Shown: in pieces, positions 35,474 to 44,082 of the stretch | Layout of the letters: each line of letters starts with the position of its first letter | Numbering within the stretch: the first letter of the stretch is position 1 | Assembly: GCA_052400685.1 (NCBI GenBank) | Contig: JBQTGJ010000002.1 | Origin: CAZHHH01 sp052400685 | Lineage (GTDB): Bacteria > Bacteroidota > Bacteroidia > Bacteroidales > Marinilabiliaceae | Length of the DNA: 64,000 nt | Direction: 5' to 3' (one strand) | The notes under the pieces: model-generated | Databases searched by the model: none | What the model was told of the DNA's origin: nothing | The model's input: only the letters and a program-made list of their open reading frames with translations | Made by a program: the position numbers and the translations under genes

Positions 35474-36097
35474 ATGGATTTTTCCTTACACGGCAATCAC
35501 GGCTACGTGAAAACAGAAACATATGACGACGAAACGACCCTGAAATTATCTGAAGTCTATTTGGAGTCAATCAAACTATTAGGCGAAGACCCCACACGTG
35601 AAGGCCTTCAAAAAACACCATTAAGAGTAGCTAAGGCTATGCAGTTTCTTACTCAGGGCTACAATATGAACCCTGATGAAATCATCCGTTCAGCCATATT
35701 TAAAGAAGATTATCAACAAATGGTTGTCGTAAAAGATATTGAACTTTATTCCATGTGCGAACACCATTTGTTACCGTTCTTTGGGAAAGCACATGTGGCC
35801 TATATTCCACGCCATCATATCACCGGGCTGAGTAAAATTGCACGCGTTGTTGAGGCTTTTGCCCGTCGAATGCAGGTGCAGGAACGATTAACCACACAAA
35901 TAAAGGATTGTATTCAAAACACCTTAAATCCACTGGGGGTAGCAGTTGTTATTGAAGCACAACACATGTGCATGCAAATGCGCGGTGTGCAAAAACAACA
36001 CTCGGTAACTACAACATCTGATTTTACCGGTGCCTTTTTGAAAAATATGGCAACACGTCAAGAATTTTTAAATATAATAGGGTCTAATCTTCACTAG
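35474..36097 (+). CDS. folE: GTP cyclohydrolase I
   Basis: 207 residues. Converts GTP to 7,8-dihydroneopterin triphosphate, the first step of tetrahydrofolate (or biopterin) synthesis. Motifs: EGLQKTPLRVAKAM, zinc site YSMCEHHLLPFFGKAHVAYI, GLSKIARVVEAFARRMQVQE, and CMQMRGVQKQ with the third zinc Cys. Stand-alone gene; no other folate gene nearby. Confidence 0.96.
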   Translation: MDFSLHGNHGYVKTETYDDETTLKLSEVYLESIKLLGEDPTREGLQKTPLRVAKAMQFLTQGYNMNPDEIIRSAIFKEDYQQMVVVKDIELYSMCEHHLLPFFGKAHVAYIPRHHITGLSKIARVVEAFARRMQVQERLTTQIKDCIQNTLNPLGVAVVIEAQHMCMQMRGVQKQHSVTTTSDFTGAFLKNMATRQEFLNIIGSNLH

Positions 36098-36279
36098 TAA
36101 TTTTTGCCTATAGAACCAACGAAGTGTACCCCCAAAAAAAACAAAATAATGATTGATGTTTTTCTCTTTATTTTACAAAAAAAGGGAACACTGTCATTTT
36201 CGTTACTTTCATTTTTCAAACTTTGGGAGTTATAAATATCAAGCATCGTATTTGGTCGCACATTAACTAACACAAAAAA

Positions 36280-36370
36280 CATGAAACGTGCCATGAGTAA
36301 AATTTGGCTTCGCTGATCTTTGATTCTCACAAAGGAAGATGAATTATGTCGGCGAGTTCCATAGGACCTT
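36280..36370 (+). promoter_or_regulatory. Structured leader element upstream of the beta-barrel gene (family 2, copy 6)
   Basis: ATGAAACGTGCCATGAG, a longer inner stem, TCTCACAAAGGAAGATGAATT, then CGGCGAGTTCCATAGGACC. Ends 21 bp before the ATG at 36391. Contains a complete 11-codon frame, MKRAMSKIWLR (36281-36316). Confidence 0.7.
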
Positions 36371-36390
36371 AAAAATTAAATAATAGACAC

Positions 36391-37011
36391 ATGAAAATAT
36401 CTGTTTTCGTTTTAACGCTATTATCTGTAATGATATTACCAGTGCAGGCTCAGAAATTTCAATTAGGCGTAAAAGTGGGCTACAATTCAACATCGTTCAA
36501 CACCTCAAACTATAAGGATTTCGAATTCTCAGGTGCCAGTGACGATTTCAAAAATGGCTATCTATTCGGTGCTTACAGTCGGATTGGTCTTCTTGGCAAC
36601 CTTTCATTGCAACCTGAAATTTATTATTCAAAAAAAACTGGCAGCACCAATTTCTCCAACATTACAGGTGACCTCACCAAAGAAAAAGTGACCTATTATA
36701 GTTGGGATGTTCCCATCTTGGCTCACCTGGAAATCATCGATCTTAAAATTCTAAAAATTTATGGTATAGGAGGTCCGGTAGCCTCCTTCAAAACAGACGA
36801 TAAATCCTCTTTTCCTATCACCAACACCAACAACTATACAGGTGAGGACTTAAAAAAGATGAACTGGAATATGCAACTAGGCGGCGGTCTGCAAATCAGC
36901 AAACTCACATTCGACATTCGTTACGAGTGGGGCCTTAATGATGTGTCGGATGCAGGGATGGATCGTAAAAGCAAAGCATTACTACTGTCGCTTGGGTATC
37001 GTCTGTTTTAG
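36391..37011 (+). CDS. Outer-membrane beta-barrel protein (porin family, OmpX/PorT-like)
   Basis: 206 residues. A signal peptide (MKISVFVLTLLSVMILPVQA, cut before QKF) is followed by amphipathic strands typical of the small Bacteroidota outer-membrane barrel family: GVKVGYNSTSFN, YLFGAYSRIGLLGNLSLQPE, MNWNMQLGGGLQISKLTFDI, and a terminal strand ending in F (SLGYRLF), the usual BAM signal. Role unknown. Preceded by a structured leader element. Confidence 0.8.
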   Translation: MKISVFVLTLLSVMILPVQAQKFQLGVKVGYNSTSFNTSNYKDFEFSGASDDFKNGYLFGAYSRIGLLGNLSLQPEIYYSKKTGSTNFSNITGDLTKEKVTYYSWDVPILAHLEIIDLKILKIYGIGGPVASFKTDDKSSFPITNTNNYTGEDLKKMNWNMQLGGGLQISKLTFDIRYEWGLNDVSDAGMDRKSKALLLSLGYRLF

Positions 37012-37158
37012 CACAAAAAAAGAAAACAATACTAACAATCGTCTATTATGATAAATAAACGCCTTGTTTTTTAAACGTCATTTATCTCCAAAATAAACAT
37101 TACGATCCAGGGAGACAAAACAATCTCCTTTATCATTATGATGTAAAAGCTAAATCAT

Positions 37159-40017
37159 ATGAAGTACATATTTATTAATCTGTTATTGATACCACAATTA
37201 TTATTTGCACAGTTACAGGTTTCTCATAATGAACTAAAAAATAAAGACTACTTTCCGATAGTCAATTCGAAAACAGTGGCAACGATTGTTTACGACACAA
37301 ACGACTATAGTGTTGTAAAAAAAACATCGGAATTATTTTCTTCAGATATTGAGCTCATCTCAGAAAAATTGCCAACTATTGTATCGACAGACAGCAAATT
37401 AAAAAACAATATAATTATCATTGGAACAATCGGTAAAAACAAACTTATCGACCAGCTTATTGCAGAAAAAAAACTTGACGTTGCTGACATTAAAGGCCAA
37501 TGGGAACGTTATACCATCCAAACCTTTGATAAACCATTTAAAGGGGTTAAAAAAGCACTCGTCATAGCCGGAAGTGACAAACGGGGTACGGCCTATGGTG
37601 TTTTTACTGTTTCAGAAAAAATTGGCGTATCACCCTGGTATTGGTGGGCTGATGTACCCGCTAAAAAAAGTAAAGAACTATACGTTAGCAACAATACAGT
37701 TATCTCAAAACAACCCTCGGTAAAATACCGTGGCATATTTATAAATGATGAAGACTGGGGATTACATCCATGGGCTGGGAAAAATATGGATAAGGACATT
37801 GCTGATATTGGACCCAACACCTATGAAAAAATATTTGAGCTCCTACTTCGTTTAAAAGGAAACATAATGGCCCCGGCCATGCACGAGTGTACCAAAGCTT
37901 TTTATACCGTACCTGGAAATATGGAAATGGCCAATAAATACGGTATAATGATAACCACCAGCCATTGCGAACCTCTGTTGTACAATAATGCCAGCGAATG
38001 GGACAAAAAAAAACAAGGAAACTGGAACTATGTGACCAATAAAAATGAAATCGTAAAAGCGCTTGATAGCCGTGTAAAACAAGCTTATAAAAACGATAAC
38101 ATTTATACCATTGCCTTACGTGGGATGCACGATAGTAAAATGGAAGCAGGTTCAGAAGAGGAAAAACTTCAAACGTTATCCGAAGCCATAAAAGATCAAC
38201 GGTCACTGCTCTCAAAATATATTAATAAGCCTCTCACAGAAATACCACAAATTTTTGTTCCATACAAGGAAGTCCTCAGCATTTATGAGATGGGCTTAAA
38301 ACTGCCTGAAGAAATCACAATAGTATGGCCTGACGATAATTATGGATACATTAAAAGACTCAGCAACAAAGATGAACAAAAACGAAAAGGCGGTGCAGGA
38401 GTCTATTATCACATTTCATACCTTGGTTGGCCAAACGACTATTTGTGGCTAAATACAACCCCACCTGCTCTTATGTATGCAGAAATGCAAAAAGCATACG
38501 AGTTGGGAGCACAAAAATACTGGCTACTAAACGTTGGCGACATAAAACCAGGTGAAATGGGAATGCAGCTCTTTCTTGATATGGCTTGGGATATGGACCA
38601 ATTTAATTTTGAAAATATTAATGATTATCAGGTCAATTTCCTTTCCTCCATTTTTGGGGAAGAGTATAAAAAAGACTTTAAACACATTCTGGACAGATAC
38701 TATTTTCACGGTTTCACACGCAAACCTGAGTTTATGACATGGGATTGGCGATGGAACAGTTTGTTTCATACTGAAAATGTAAAAGACACAGAATTCTCAT
38801 TCATTAATTATAACGAAGCAGAAAGTCGGTTGAATGAATATAAAGCAATTGCAAACCAAGCCGAAACTATTTTAAACCAATTACCACAAGAAAAAAAAGC
38901 TGCATTTTTCGAACTGGTGTATTATCCCGTTAAAGGAGCTTCGTTATATAATCACGAAATGCTGATCGGACAGAAAAATCGCTGGTATGCTAAGCAGAAC
39001 AGATCGACCACCAACATCCTGTCCGAGAAAGTTAAACAATATCACGACAGTTTGGCAATACTTACTGACGAATACAATAGTTTACTCAACGGAAAATGGA
39101 ACGGGATGATGACTGCGCCGGGATTCTTGCCTAAAATACAACTATCGCCCACTCGAACCATTGAATTACCGCAAACTTCAGAAATGGGAATATTTGTTGA
39201 AGGGCAAAAAAATGACTCAGACCAACTAACTCTTCCCGAATTCAACAACCGATTTAACGAAACTCATTTCGTTGAGGTATACAATAACAGTACAACCCCT
39301 TTAAAATGGCAAGCTTCTACTTCTGAAAAATGGATAAAAATTAACATTTCAGAAGGAGAAACAACAACACAGGAGCGAATTCTGGTATCAATCGACTGGG
39401 ATATAATTCCAACTCAAAAAGCAGAAGGATATATCCTGGTATCAGATGGAACAACTTCCACACGAATTCAGGTTAAAGCCAGTTCGTTTGAAAAGGATTT
39501 AGACAATTTATTTGTACCTAACGATGGCGTTATCAGTATCAGCCCTGTTGATTTCCAGCGCAAAAAAGAAAATGGTAACATTAAATTCCAAAAAATAGAA
39601 GGTTTAGGATATACCAATTCTTCCCTTCAATTGGGCAATGCCAAATACAACTCAGGCATGGAATCGTTTGTTGAATATGACTTTTATGCATCAAAAAGCG
39701 GAGAAACAACCATTTACACCTACATGCTACCGCTATTTGCAAAAGACACATTTCACAGTACGCGCTATGGCATACAGGTTGACGACATGGAGATAACAAC
39801 ACAAAAAAATGACGTAAAAGAGTATTCCCATCAATGGGCGGCCAATGTCATCCGAAACAGCGCCATAAACAAAACAAAAATATTTCTTGACAAACCCGGA
39901 AAACATACCCTTCGTATTTATTCCATTGATCCGGGTATGATTATTCAAAAAATTATGATTGATTTTGGCGGATTAAAAAAATCTTATCTTGGTGCTGTGC
40001 CTGCAAATAATAATTGA
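37159..40017 (+). CDS. GH115 xylan alpha-1,2-glucuronidase
   Basis: 952 residues with signal peptide (MKYIFINLLLIPQLLFAQ). Removes (4-O-methyl)-glucuronic acid side chains from xylan, probably in the periplasm. Family landmarks: GTAYGVFTVSEKIGVSPWYWWADVP, YRGIFINDEDWG, NIMAPAMHE, TTSHCEPLL, ALRGMHD, and WPDDNYGYIKRLSN around the active site, then YHISYLGWPNDYLW. The C-terminal third contains beta domains of the GH115 C-terminal type (KTKIFLDKPGKHTLRIYS). No SusCD pair, xylanase or regulator flanks it, so it is not in a recognisable polysaccharide locus. AT-rich codon use compared with the housekeeping genes. Confidence 0.9.
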   Translation: MKYIFINLLLIPQLLFAQLQVSHNELKNKDYFPIVNSKTVATIVYDTNDYSVVKKTSELFSSDIELISEKLPTIVSTDSKLKNNIIIIGTIGKNKLIDQLIAEKKLDVADIKGQWERYTIQTFDKPFKGVKKALVIAGSDKRGTAYGVFTVSEKIGVSPWYWWADVPAKKSKELYVSNNTVISKQPSVKYRGIFINDEDWGLHPWAGKNMDKDIADIGPNTYEKIFELLLRLKGNIMAPAMHECTKAFYTVPGNMEMANKYGIMITTSHCEPLLYNNASEWDKKKQGNWNYVTNKNEIVKALDSRVKQAYKNDNIYTIALRGMHDSKMEAGSEEEKLQTLSEAIKDQRSLLSKYINKPLTEIPQIFVPYKEVLSIYEMGLKLPEEITIVWPDDNYGYIKRLSNKDEQKRKGGAGVYYHISYLGWPNDYLWLNTTPPALMYAEMQKAYELGAQKYWLLNVGDIKPGEMGMQLFLDMAWDMDQFNFENINDYQVNFLSSIFGEEYKKDFKHILDRYYFHGFTRKPEFMTWDWRWNSLFHTENVKDTEFSFINYNEAESRLNEYKAIANQAETILNQLPQEKKAAFFELVYYPVKGASLYNHEMLIGQKNRWYAKQNRSTTNILSEKVKQYHDSLAILTDEYNSLLNGKWNGMMTAPGFLPKIQLSPTRTIELPQTSEMGIFVEGQKNDSDQLTLPEFNNRFNETHFVEVYNNSTTPLKWQASTSEKWIKINISEGETTTQERILVSIDWDIIPTQKAEGYILVSDGTTSTRIQVKASSFEKDLDNLFVPNDGVISISPVDFQRKKENGNIKFQKIEGLGYTNSSLQLGNAKYNSGMESFVEYDFYASKSGETTIYTYMLPLFAKDTFHSTRYGIQVDDMEITTQKNDVKEYSHQWAANVIRNSAINKTKIFLDKPGKHTLRIYSIDPGMIIQKIMIDFGGLKKSYLGAVPANNN

Positions 40018-40055
40018 CGCTAAAGCATCGTACACATAAAACACATTAATCAAAT

Positions 40056-40093
40056 AGAGCCAACAAAACTTTCATAAGTGTTTTGTTGGCTCT
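40056..40093. terminator. Hairpin between convergent GH115 and PEP-binding genes
   Basis: AGAGCCAACAAAAC (40056-40069) and GTTTTGTTGGCTCT (40080-40093), perfect 14-bp stem, 10-nt loop. T-tract is poor on both strands, so termination is probable but not certain. Confidence 0.6.
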
Positions 40094-40163
40094 AACAATA
40101 CCATCAATGTCTGTCAAATAGGACATCAGATTTTCATTACGATAAAGGCTATTTTAAAAGATA

Positions 40164-43163
40164 TCAGTTTTTATCGGCTACGGTACCGTATTTCTTTTTC
40201 GGATAAAGCATTACCGCTTTCCCTTCACGGCCATCCAGATTCAACTCCATTGGATACTTGCAACGCACATGTCGCACCAGATCGGTTTCACTAATTACCG
40301 ATTGTTGATTCAACCATTCAACGTCAAACCGTCCTTGACCGCTAAAAGTATTAACATAAATATAGGCGACTCGTAATGAAGTCAAATTCTGAAAAAAGTG
40401 AGTACCCTGACTGGGCTCGACATGATAATTTTCGAGTCCCATCTCCACGATAGCGCGTGCGCCACAAATCTGGCCCCATTTTACAGGCACTCCCAGCCAG
40501 GGATCCTGCGACCCCCACCTGCCAGGACCAACCAACAGATAAGGTCTGTTTTCTTTCTGTAGTCGGTCGTTAAAAAGCTCAATTTCCTGAGCTATTGTAG
40601 TATTTTGAGAAGGGTTATACACCTCTGGCTTGACATAAACCACATCCATAATTTCATCTATGGTACCATCTCCCAAAGCAGATTCGCTATACAAAAAGGC
40701 ATCAGATGAATCCTGCACACCTATGGCTGTGCCTAAAGAACTACGGCTATCCACTATAGGTCTGATTTGCAACAGATAAAAAACCGACGAAGCATCTGAA
40801 GGCGTTTGTAAATCAACGGCGAACTCTATTTCCACCGGTTGGTTCATTTCCTTCTGGCCAATGGCCAAAACTTCCTTCATAATATTTGCCAACGGGAAAG
40901 CATCATATTTCAAAATGTTGGCAAAAGTAACCAACGGAAATCCCTCTCCCATGGTGCCGTCTTTAATCATGTGGTTCTGCAAATCAAAAACAGAGCCAAT
41001 CCATCGCAGAGATCCATCCTGTAAAGCCTGCTGCAGGTTGCACTTCAACAGGTTCATGCCATCATCGGTCGATGGTTTAAAATGCCCACTATCGAGATCC
41101 AAAGCGTAAAACATTTTCTGCGTTTCGCGCATGACCATTTCTGGAGACGATAGTTGAATCACTTTTTGGGGGTATTCCGGCGAAAATCGTAATGAAGTTC
41201 CCCCCTCCACAATATATTTACCCAATCCCAATGCCACATTTACAATCCCTTCATCCGAACGTTCGGGTGCTATGGGGTAAAAATTAACCGAGCGGCCCAC
41301 CCCTGAAAACGTTGGATAAAAACGATTATCATGTGGCTGCCCTACCGCTTCCTGCAAAACAATTCCCATACGCTCTTCATCAATCAGATTCATGGTGCTG
41401 GTCATATAGGCTTTACTCGATTTAAAATAGACCGACGCATATACACACTTAATTGCTTCCGCCATTTGACGGGCCATCAGCTTACTATCAGAATGATGGG
41501 CCACCATGTAAGTAGAATATATACCCGCAAAAGGCTGATAATCGCTATCCTCCAGCATACTGGACGACCGGACCGCTACAGGGCGTTTCAGGACTTTCGC
41601 CAGCATCTCAAGATTATTCAAAATATCGCGTGGTAAACTGGCTTTTACAAATTGGTCCAAAATTTCAGTGTCACTGGCATCGGATAGTCCCAACGGATAC
41701 AAATTATTGTTCTCCATAAATGCTTCAAAAACATCAACCCCCAAAACCACCGTCCGGGGTATGGTAATAACAACATCTTCAAAAGACTTAAAAACCGGGT
41801 ATTTCTTAATCAAAGTGCTTAAAAATGCCAGCCCACGTGCTTTTCCTCCCAGCGATCCCTCTCCCATTCGCGAAAAAGTGACATAATCGTCGTATCGCTC
41901 ACTATCAAACGTCGCAATAATACCACGCCCTTTATACATGCGAAAATGCGCAATAATATGAAACAATTCATGTTTGGCCTTTTCAATATCCGAATCATCA
42001 TGTACCACTAATTCTTTAACGACAGCCGCAATTGAAAAAAGCGCCCGGGCCCTCAACCATTTCGACACATGGTGACGTTTAAAATGATACAACAACGATT
42101 CATTTGGGATGGTCAGTAAGTTATCCTGTAATTCCTTCAGGTTACTGACACGGGCAACCTCCTCACCCGATTTGGGATTGACAAAGATAAAATCGCCAAA
42201 AGCCAGATAATTATTCAAAAAATCACGCAACTCCTGAAGTAATAATTTGGATTGCTTGTAAATAAAACCAACCCTAAGATCCTTTGCCAGATATTGATTT
42301 CTCTTATCAGACGACTGCAACAAAAACGGCATATAAGGATTATCTCTTTTAACCTGTCGGGCCAAACTGAGTCCGGCCTGCCTGTCTTTTTTCCCTTTAC
42401 GGTTAAACGACACATCTGAAATAATACCCAAAATATTTTTCTGATACGCCTGATACAGGGTTACGGCTTCTTCGTACGTTCGAGCCAAAAGAATTTTAGC
42501 CCGACCACGCATACGCATCATTTGCTGGTGCTCATTCAGCCCTTCAGTCATAAACTTACGTGACTGCTTGAAAAGAATTTTATAAATAAGCGGTAAATAA
42601 CTGGAATAAAACCGAACAGAATCTTCAACCAACAAAATACATTGTACCCCTACTTCATTTACATCGTAAGGCGCATTCATGCCATCCTCAATCAACTTAA
42701 TTATAGCCAGCAGCAAATCGGTATTGCCCAACCAACAAAAGACATAATCAACCGCGCTGGTATCTTCCTTGCTAAGTTTTAACGACACCTCACGCGAAAA
42801 GGGCGTCAAAACAACAATCGGGATATGAACATAGGTGTCCTTAATCTTTTTTGACAAAGAAAACGGATCCATTCCACCCACGCTTAACATCGTAATAACA
42901 AGATCAATTTGAGATGATTGCAAAACCTCAAACGCAGCCTCAGCTGATGCTACCTGCACAAATTGTGGCGCCTGACGTAGGTTTAACGATACATACTCAT
43001 TAAATATCTGCTCATCAATACGACCATCTTCTTCCAGCATAAACGCATCATAACTACTACAAATCAATAAAACTCTATGAATACGACGCTGCATTAACTG
43101 ATCAAAAGCAGTCTCCTCAAATTTATTTTGAGCGTTATGGTACACTTGTTCCAAATTTATCAT
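40164..43163 (-). CDS. Receiver-like domains fused to PEP/pyruvate-binding (PPDK N-terminal) domain
   Basis: 999 residues from ATG at 43163, with AAGGTGTG just upstream; 21 further upstream codons look spurious. Residues ~28-160: a receiver-like fold that lacks the phospho-acceptor (LVITMLSVGG). Residues ~174-315: a second receiver with an inserted helix (200-225), keeping ED at 180-181, D250 in GIISDVSF, S284 and K303, so phosphorylation is plausible. From ~420: PEP/pyruvate-binding ATP-grasp domain (GGKARGLAFL, RPVAVRSSSMLEDS, IGIVLQEAVG-like, EIEFAVDL, LLQIRPI). The swivelling phosphohistidine and TIM-barrel domains of true PEP synthase are absent. Function unknown; possibly a phosphorelay-controlled ATP-dependent phosphotransferase. 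Confidence 0.75.
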   Translation of the reverse strand: MINLEQVYHNAQNKFEETAFDQLMQRRIHRVLLICSSYDAFMLEEDGRIDEQIFNEYVSLNLRQAPQFVQVASAEAAFEVLQSSQIDLVITMLSVGGMDPFSLSKKIKDTYVHIPIVVLTPFSREVSLKLSKEDTSAVDYVFCWLGNTDLLLAIIKLIEDGMNAPYDVNEVGVQCILLVEDSVRFYSSYLPLIYKILFKQSRKFMTEGLNEHQQMMRMRGRAKILLARTYEEAVTLYQAYQKNILGIISDVSFNRKGKKDRQAGLSLARQVKRDNPYMPFLLQSSDKRNQYLAKDLRVGFIYKQSKLLLQELRDFLNNYLAFGDFIFVNPKSGEEVARVSNLKELQDNLLTIPNESLLYHFKRHHVSKWLRARALFSIAAVVKELVVHDDSDIEKAKHELFHIIAHFRMYKGRGIIATFDSERYDDYVTFSRMGEGSLGGKARGLAFLSTLIKKYPVFKSFEDVVITIPRTVVLGVDVFEAFMENNNLYPLGLSDASDTEILDQFVKASLPRDILNNLEMLAKVLKRPVAVRSSSMLEDSDYQPFAGIYSTYMVAHHSDSKLMARQMAEAIKCVYASVYFKSSKAYMTSTMNLIDEERMGIVLQEAVGQPHDNRFYPTFSGVGRSVNFYPIAPERSDEGIVNVALGLGKYIVEGGTSLRFSPEYPQKVIQLSSPEMVMRETQKMFYALDLDSGHFKPSTDDGMNLLKCNLQQALQDGSLRWIGSVFDLQNHMIKDGTMGEGFPLVTFANILKYDAFPLANIMKEVLAIGQKEMNQPVEIEFAVDLQTPSDASSVFYLLQIRPIVDSRSSLGTAIGVQDSSDAFLYSESALGDGTIDEIMDVVYVKPEVYNPSQNTTIAQEIELFNDRLQKENRPYLLVGPGRWGSQDPWLGVPVKWGQICGARAIVEMGLENYHVEPSQGTHFFQNLTSLRVAYIYVNTFSGQGRFDVEWLNQQSVISETDLVRHVRCKYPMELNLDGREGKAVMLYPKKKYGTVADKN

Positions 43164-43336
43164 CACACCTTGTTTAAAAAAATAAAAATACACTATTACT
43201 TTCAAAACCCAAGTTTTAGCAAGCATAATAAGCCCTACAACAACACTTCAAACTCCTTTTGATGGACTTCATGCCCCCAATCAGCCAGTTCAATATTAAA
43301 TAAAGTTAAAGATGACCAACTTATCAAATCTGTTTC

Positions 43337-43376
43337 TATTTTTGCACTGTGATAAATGAATGACTATTCATTCATT
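43337..43376 (+). promoter_or_regulatory. tetR promoter -7 box and palindromic operator
   Basis: TATTTTTG at 43337-43344 fits the -7 consensus. It is followed by a perfect inverted repeat: AATGAATGA (43355-43363), 4-nt spacer CTAT, TCATTCATT (43368-43376). The palindrome straddles the expected transcription start, as in autoregulated TetR genes. Confidence 0.65.
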
Positions 43377-43388
43377 AAAAATATTAGT

Positions 43389-43970
43389 ATGGCAAAAGCT
43401 ATCGATGAAGAAAAACTAAAACGGATAAAAGAAGCTGCCATTGAGTTAATTGTTAAAAACGGTTACGGCGGCGCATCTATATCGGCCATAGCAAGCCGGG
43501 CTGATGTCGCCACAGGCTATTTATATCGCTTTTATCCGGGGAAATATGAACTAGTCAGCGATCTGCTAAATAATAAGGTACATGACATAGCCGACGAAAT
43601 AGAAAAAATGTATCTGGCACATACAACGGTTGCCCAGGTTAGCCGTCGCTTGATAGACTATTTCTTTCAGCAGGCGGCCGAATTTCCATTTCACATAAGG
43701 TTTCTATACATCCTTATTGCCGAATACAAATTTACCATCGGCAACAACGAACGAAATATGATTCTCACCCTATGCCGACAAATTATGAATACTGGTCATT
43801 CGTCGGGAGAAATCAACGAAAAATTCCGGGAGGAAGAACTTTTTTTGATGTTGGTTATTTACCCAATCGAATATATCAACCTTCGTTTTAAAGGGTTCAT
43901 AACCTCCCAATCGCTTGCCGAAAGCGACAAAAACCGCGTGCATCAATTATGTGTCAACGCTTTAAAATAG
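43389..43970 (+). CDS. TetR/AcrR-family transcriptional regulator
   Basis: 193 residues from ATG at 43389. An ATG at 43356 lies within the operator palindrome and is less likely. N-terminal helix-turn-helix (IVKNGYGGASISAIASRADVATGYLYRFYPGKYELVSDLL) matches TetR; the C-terminal ligand-binding half is unassigned. It precedes TolC, HlyD and two ABC-2 permease genes on the same strand and probably represses them until an effector binds. Confidence 0.88.
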   Translation: MAKAIDEEKLKRIKEAAIELIVKNGYGGASISAIASRADVATGYLYRFYPGKYELVSDLLNNKVHDIADEIEKMYLAHTTVAQVSRRLIDYFFQQAAEFPFHIRFLYILIAEYKFTIGNNERNMILTLCRQIMNTGHSSGEINEKFREEELFLMLVIYPIEYINLRFKGFITSQSLAESDKNRVHQLCVNALK

Positions 43971-44000
43971 AATACTAAATACAATCGAATAAATCAAAAA

Positions 44001-44070
44001 CAAATGAAACGAGCCATAAAAATTAAAACAAACAAAAGAAGATGATTATTGTGGCAAGTTCCTTATAACA
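44001..44070 (+). promoter_or_regulatory. Structured leader element upstream of tolC-like gene (family 2, copy 7)
   Basis: AAATGAAACGAGCCATAAA, AAAGAAGATGATTATTGTGGC, then AAGTTCCTTATAAC. Ends about 13 bp before the ATG at 44083. Contains a 13-codon frame MKRAIKIKTNKRR (44004-44045). Most degenerate copy. Confidence 0.55.
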
Positions 44071-44082
44071 AATTATAAACAT

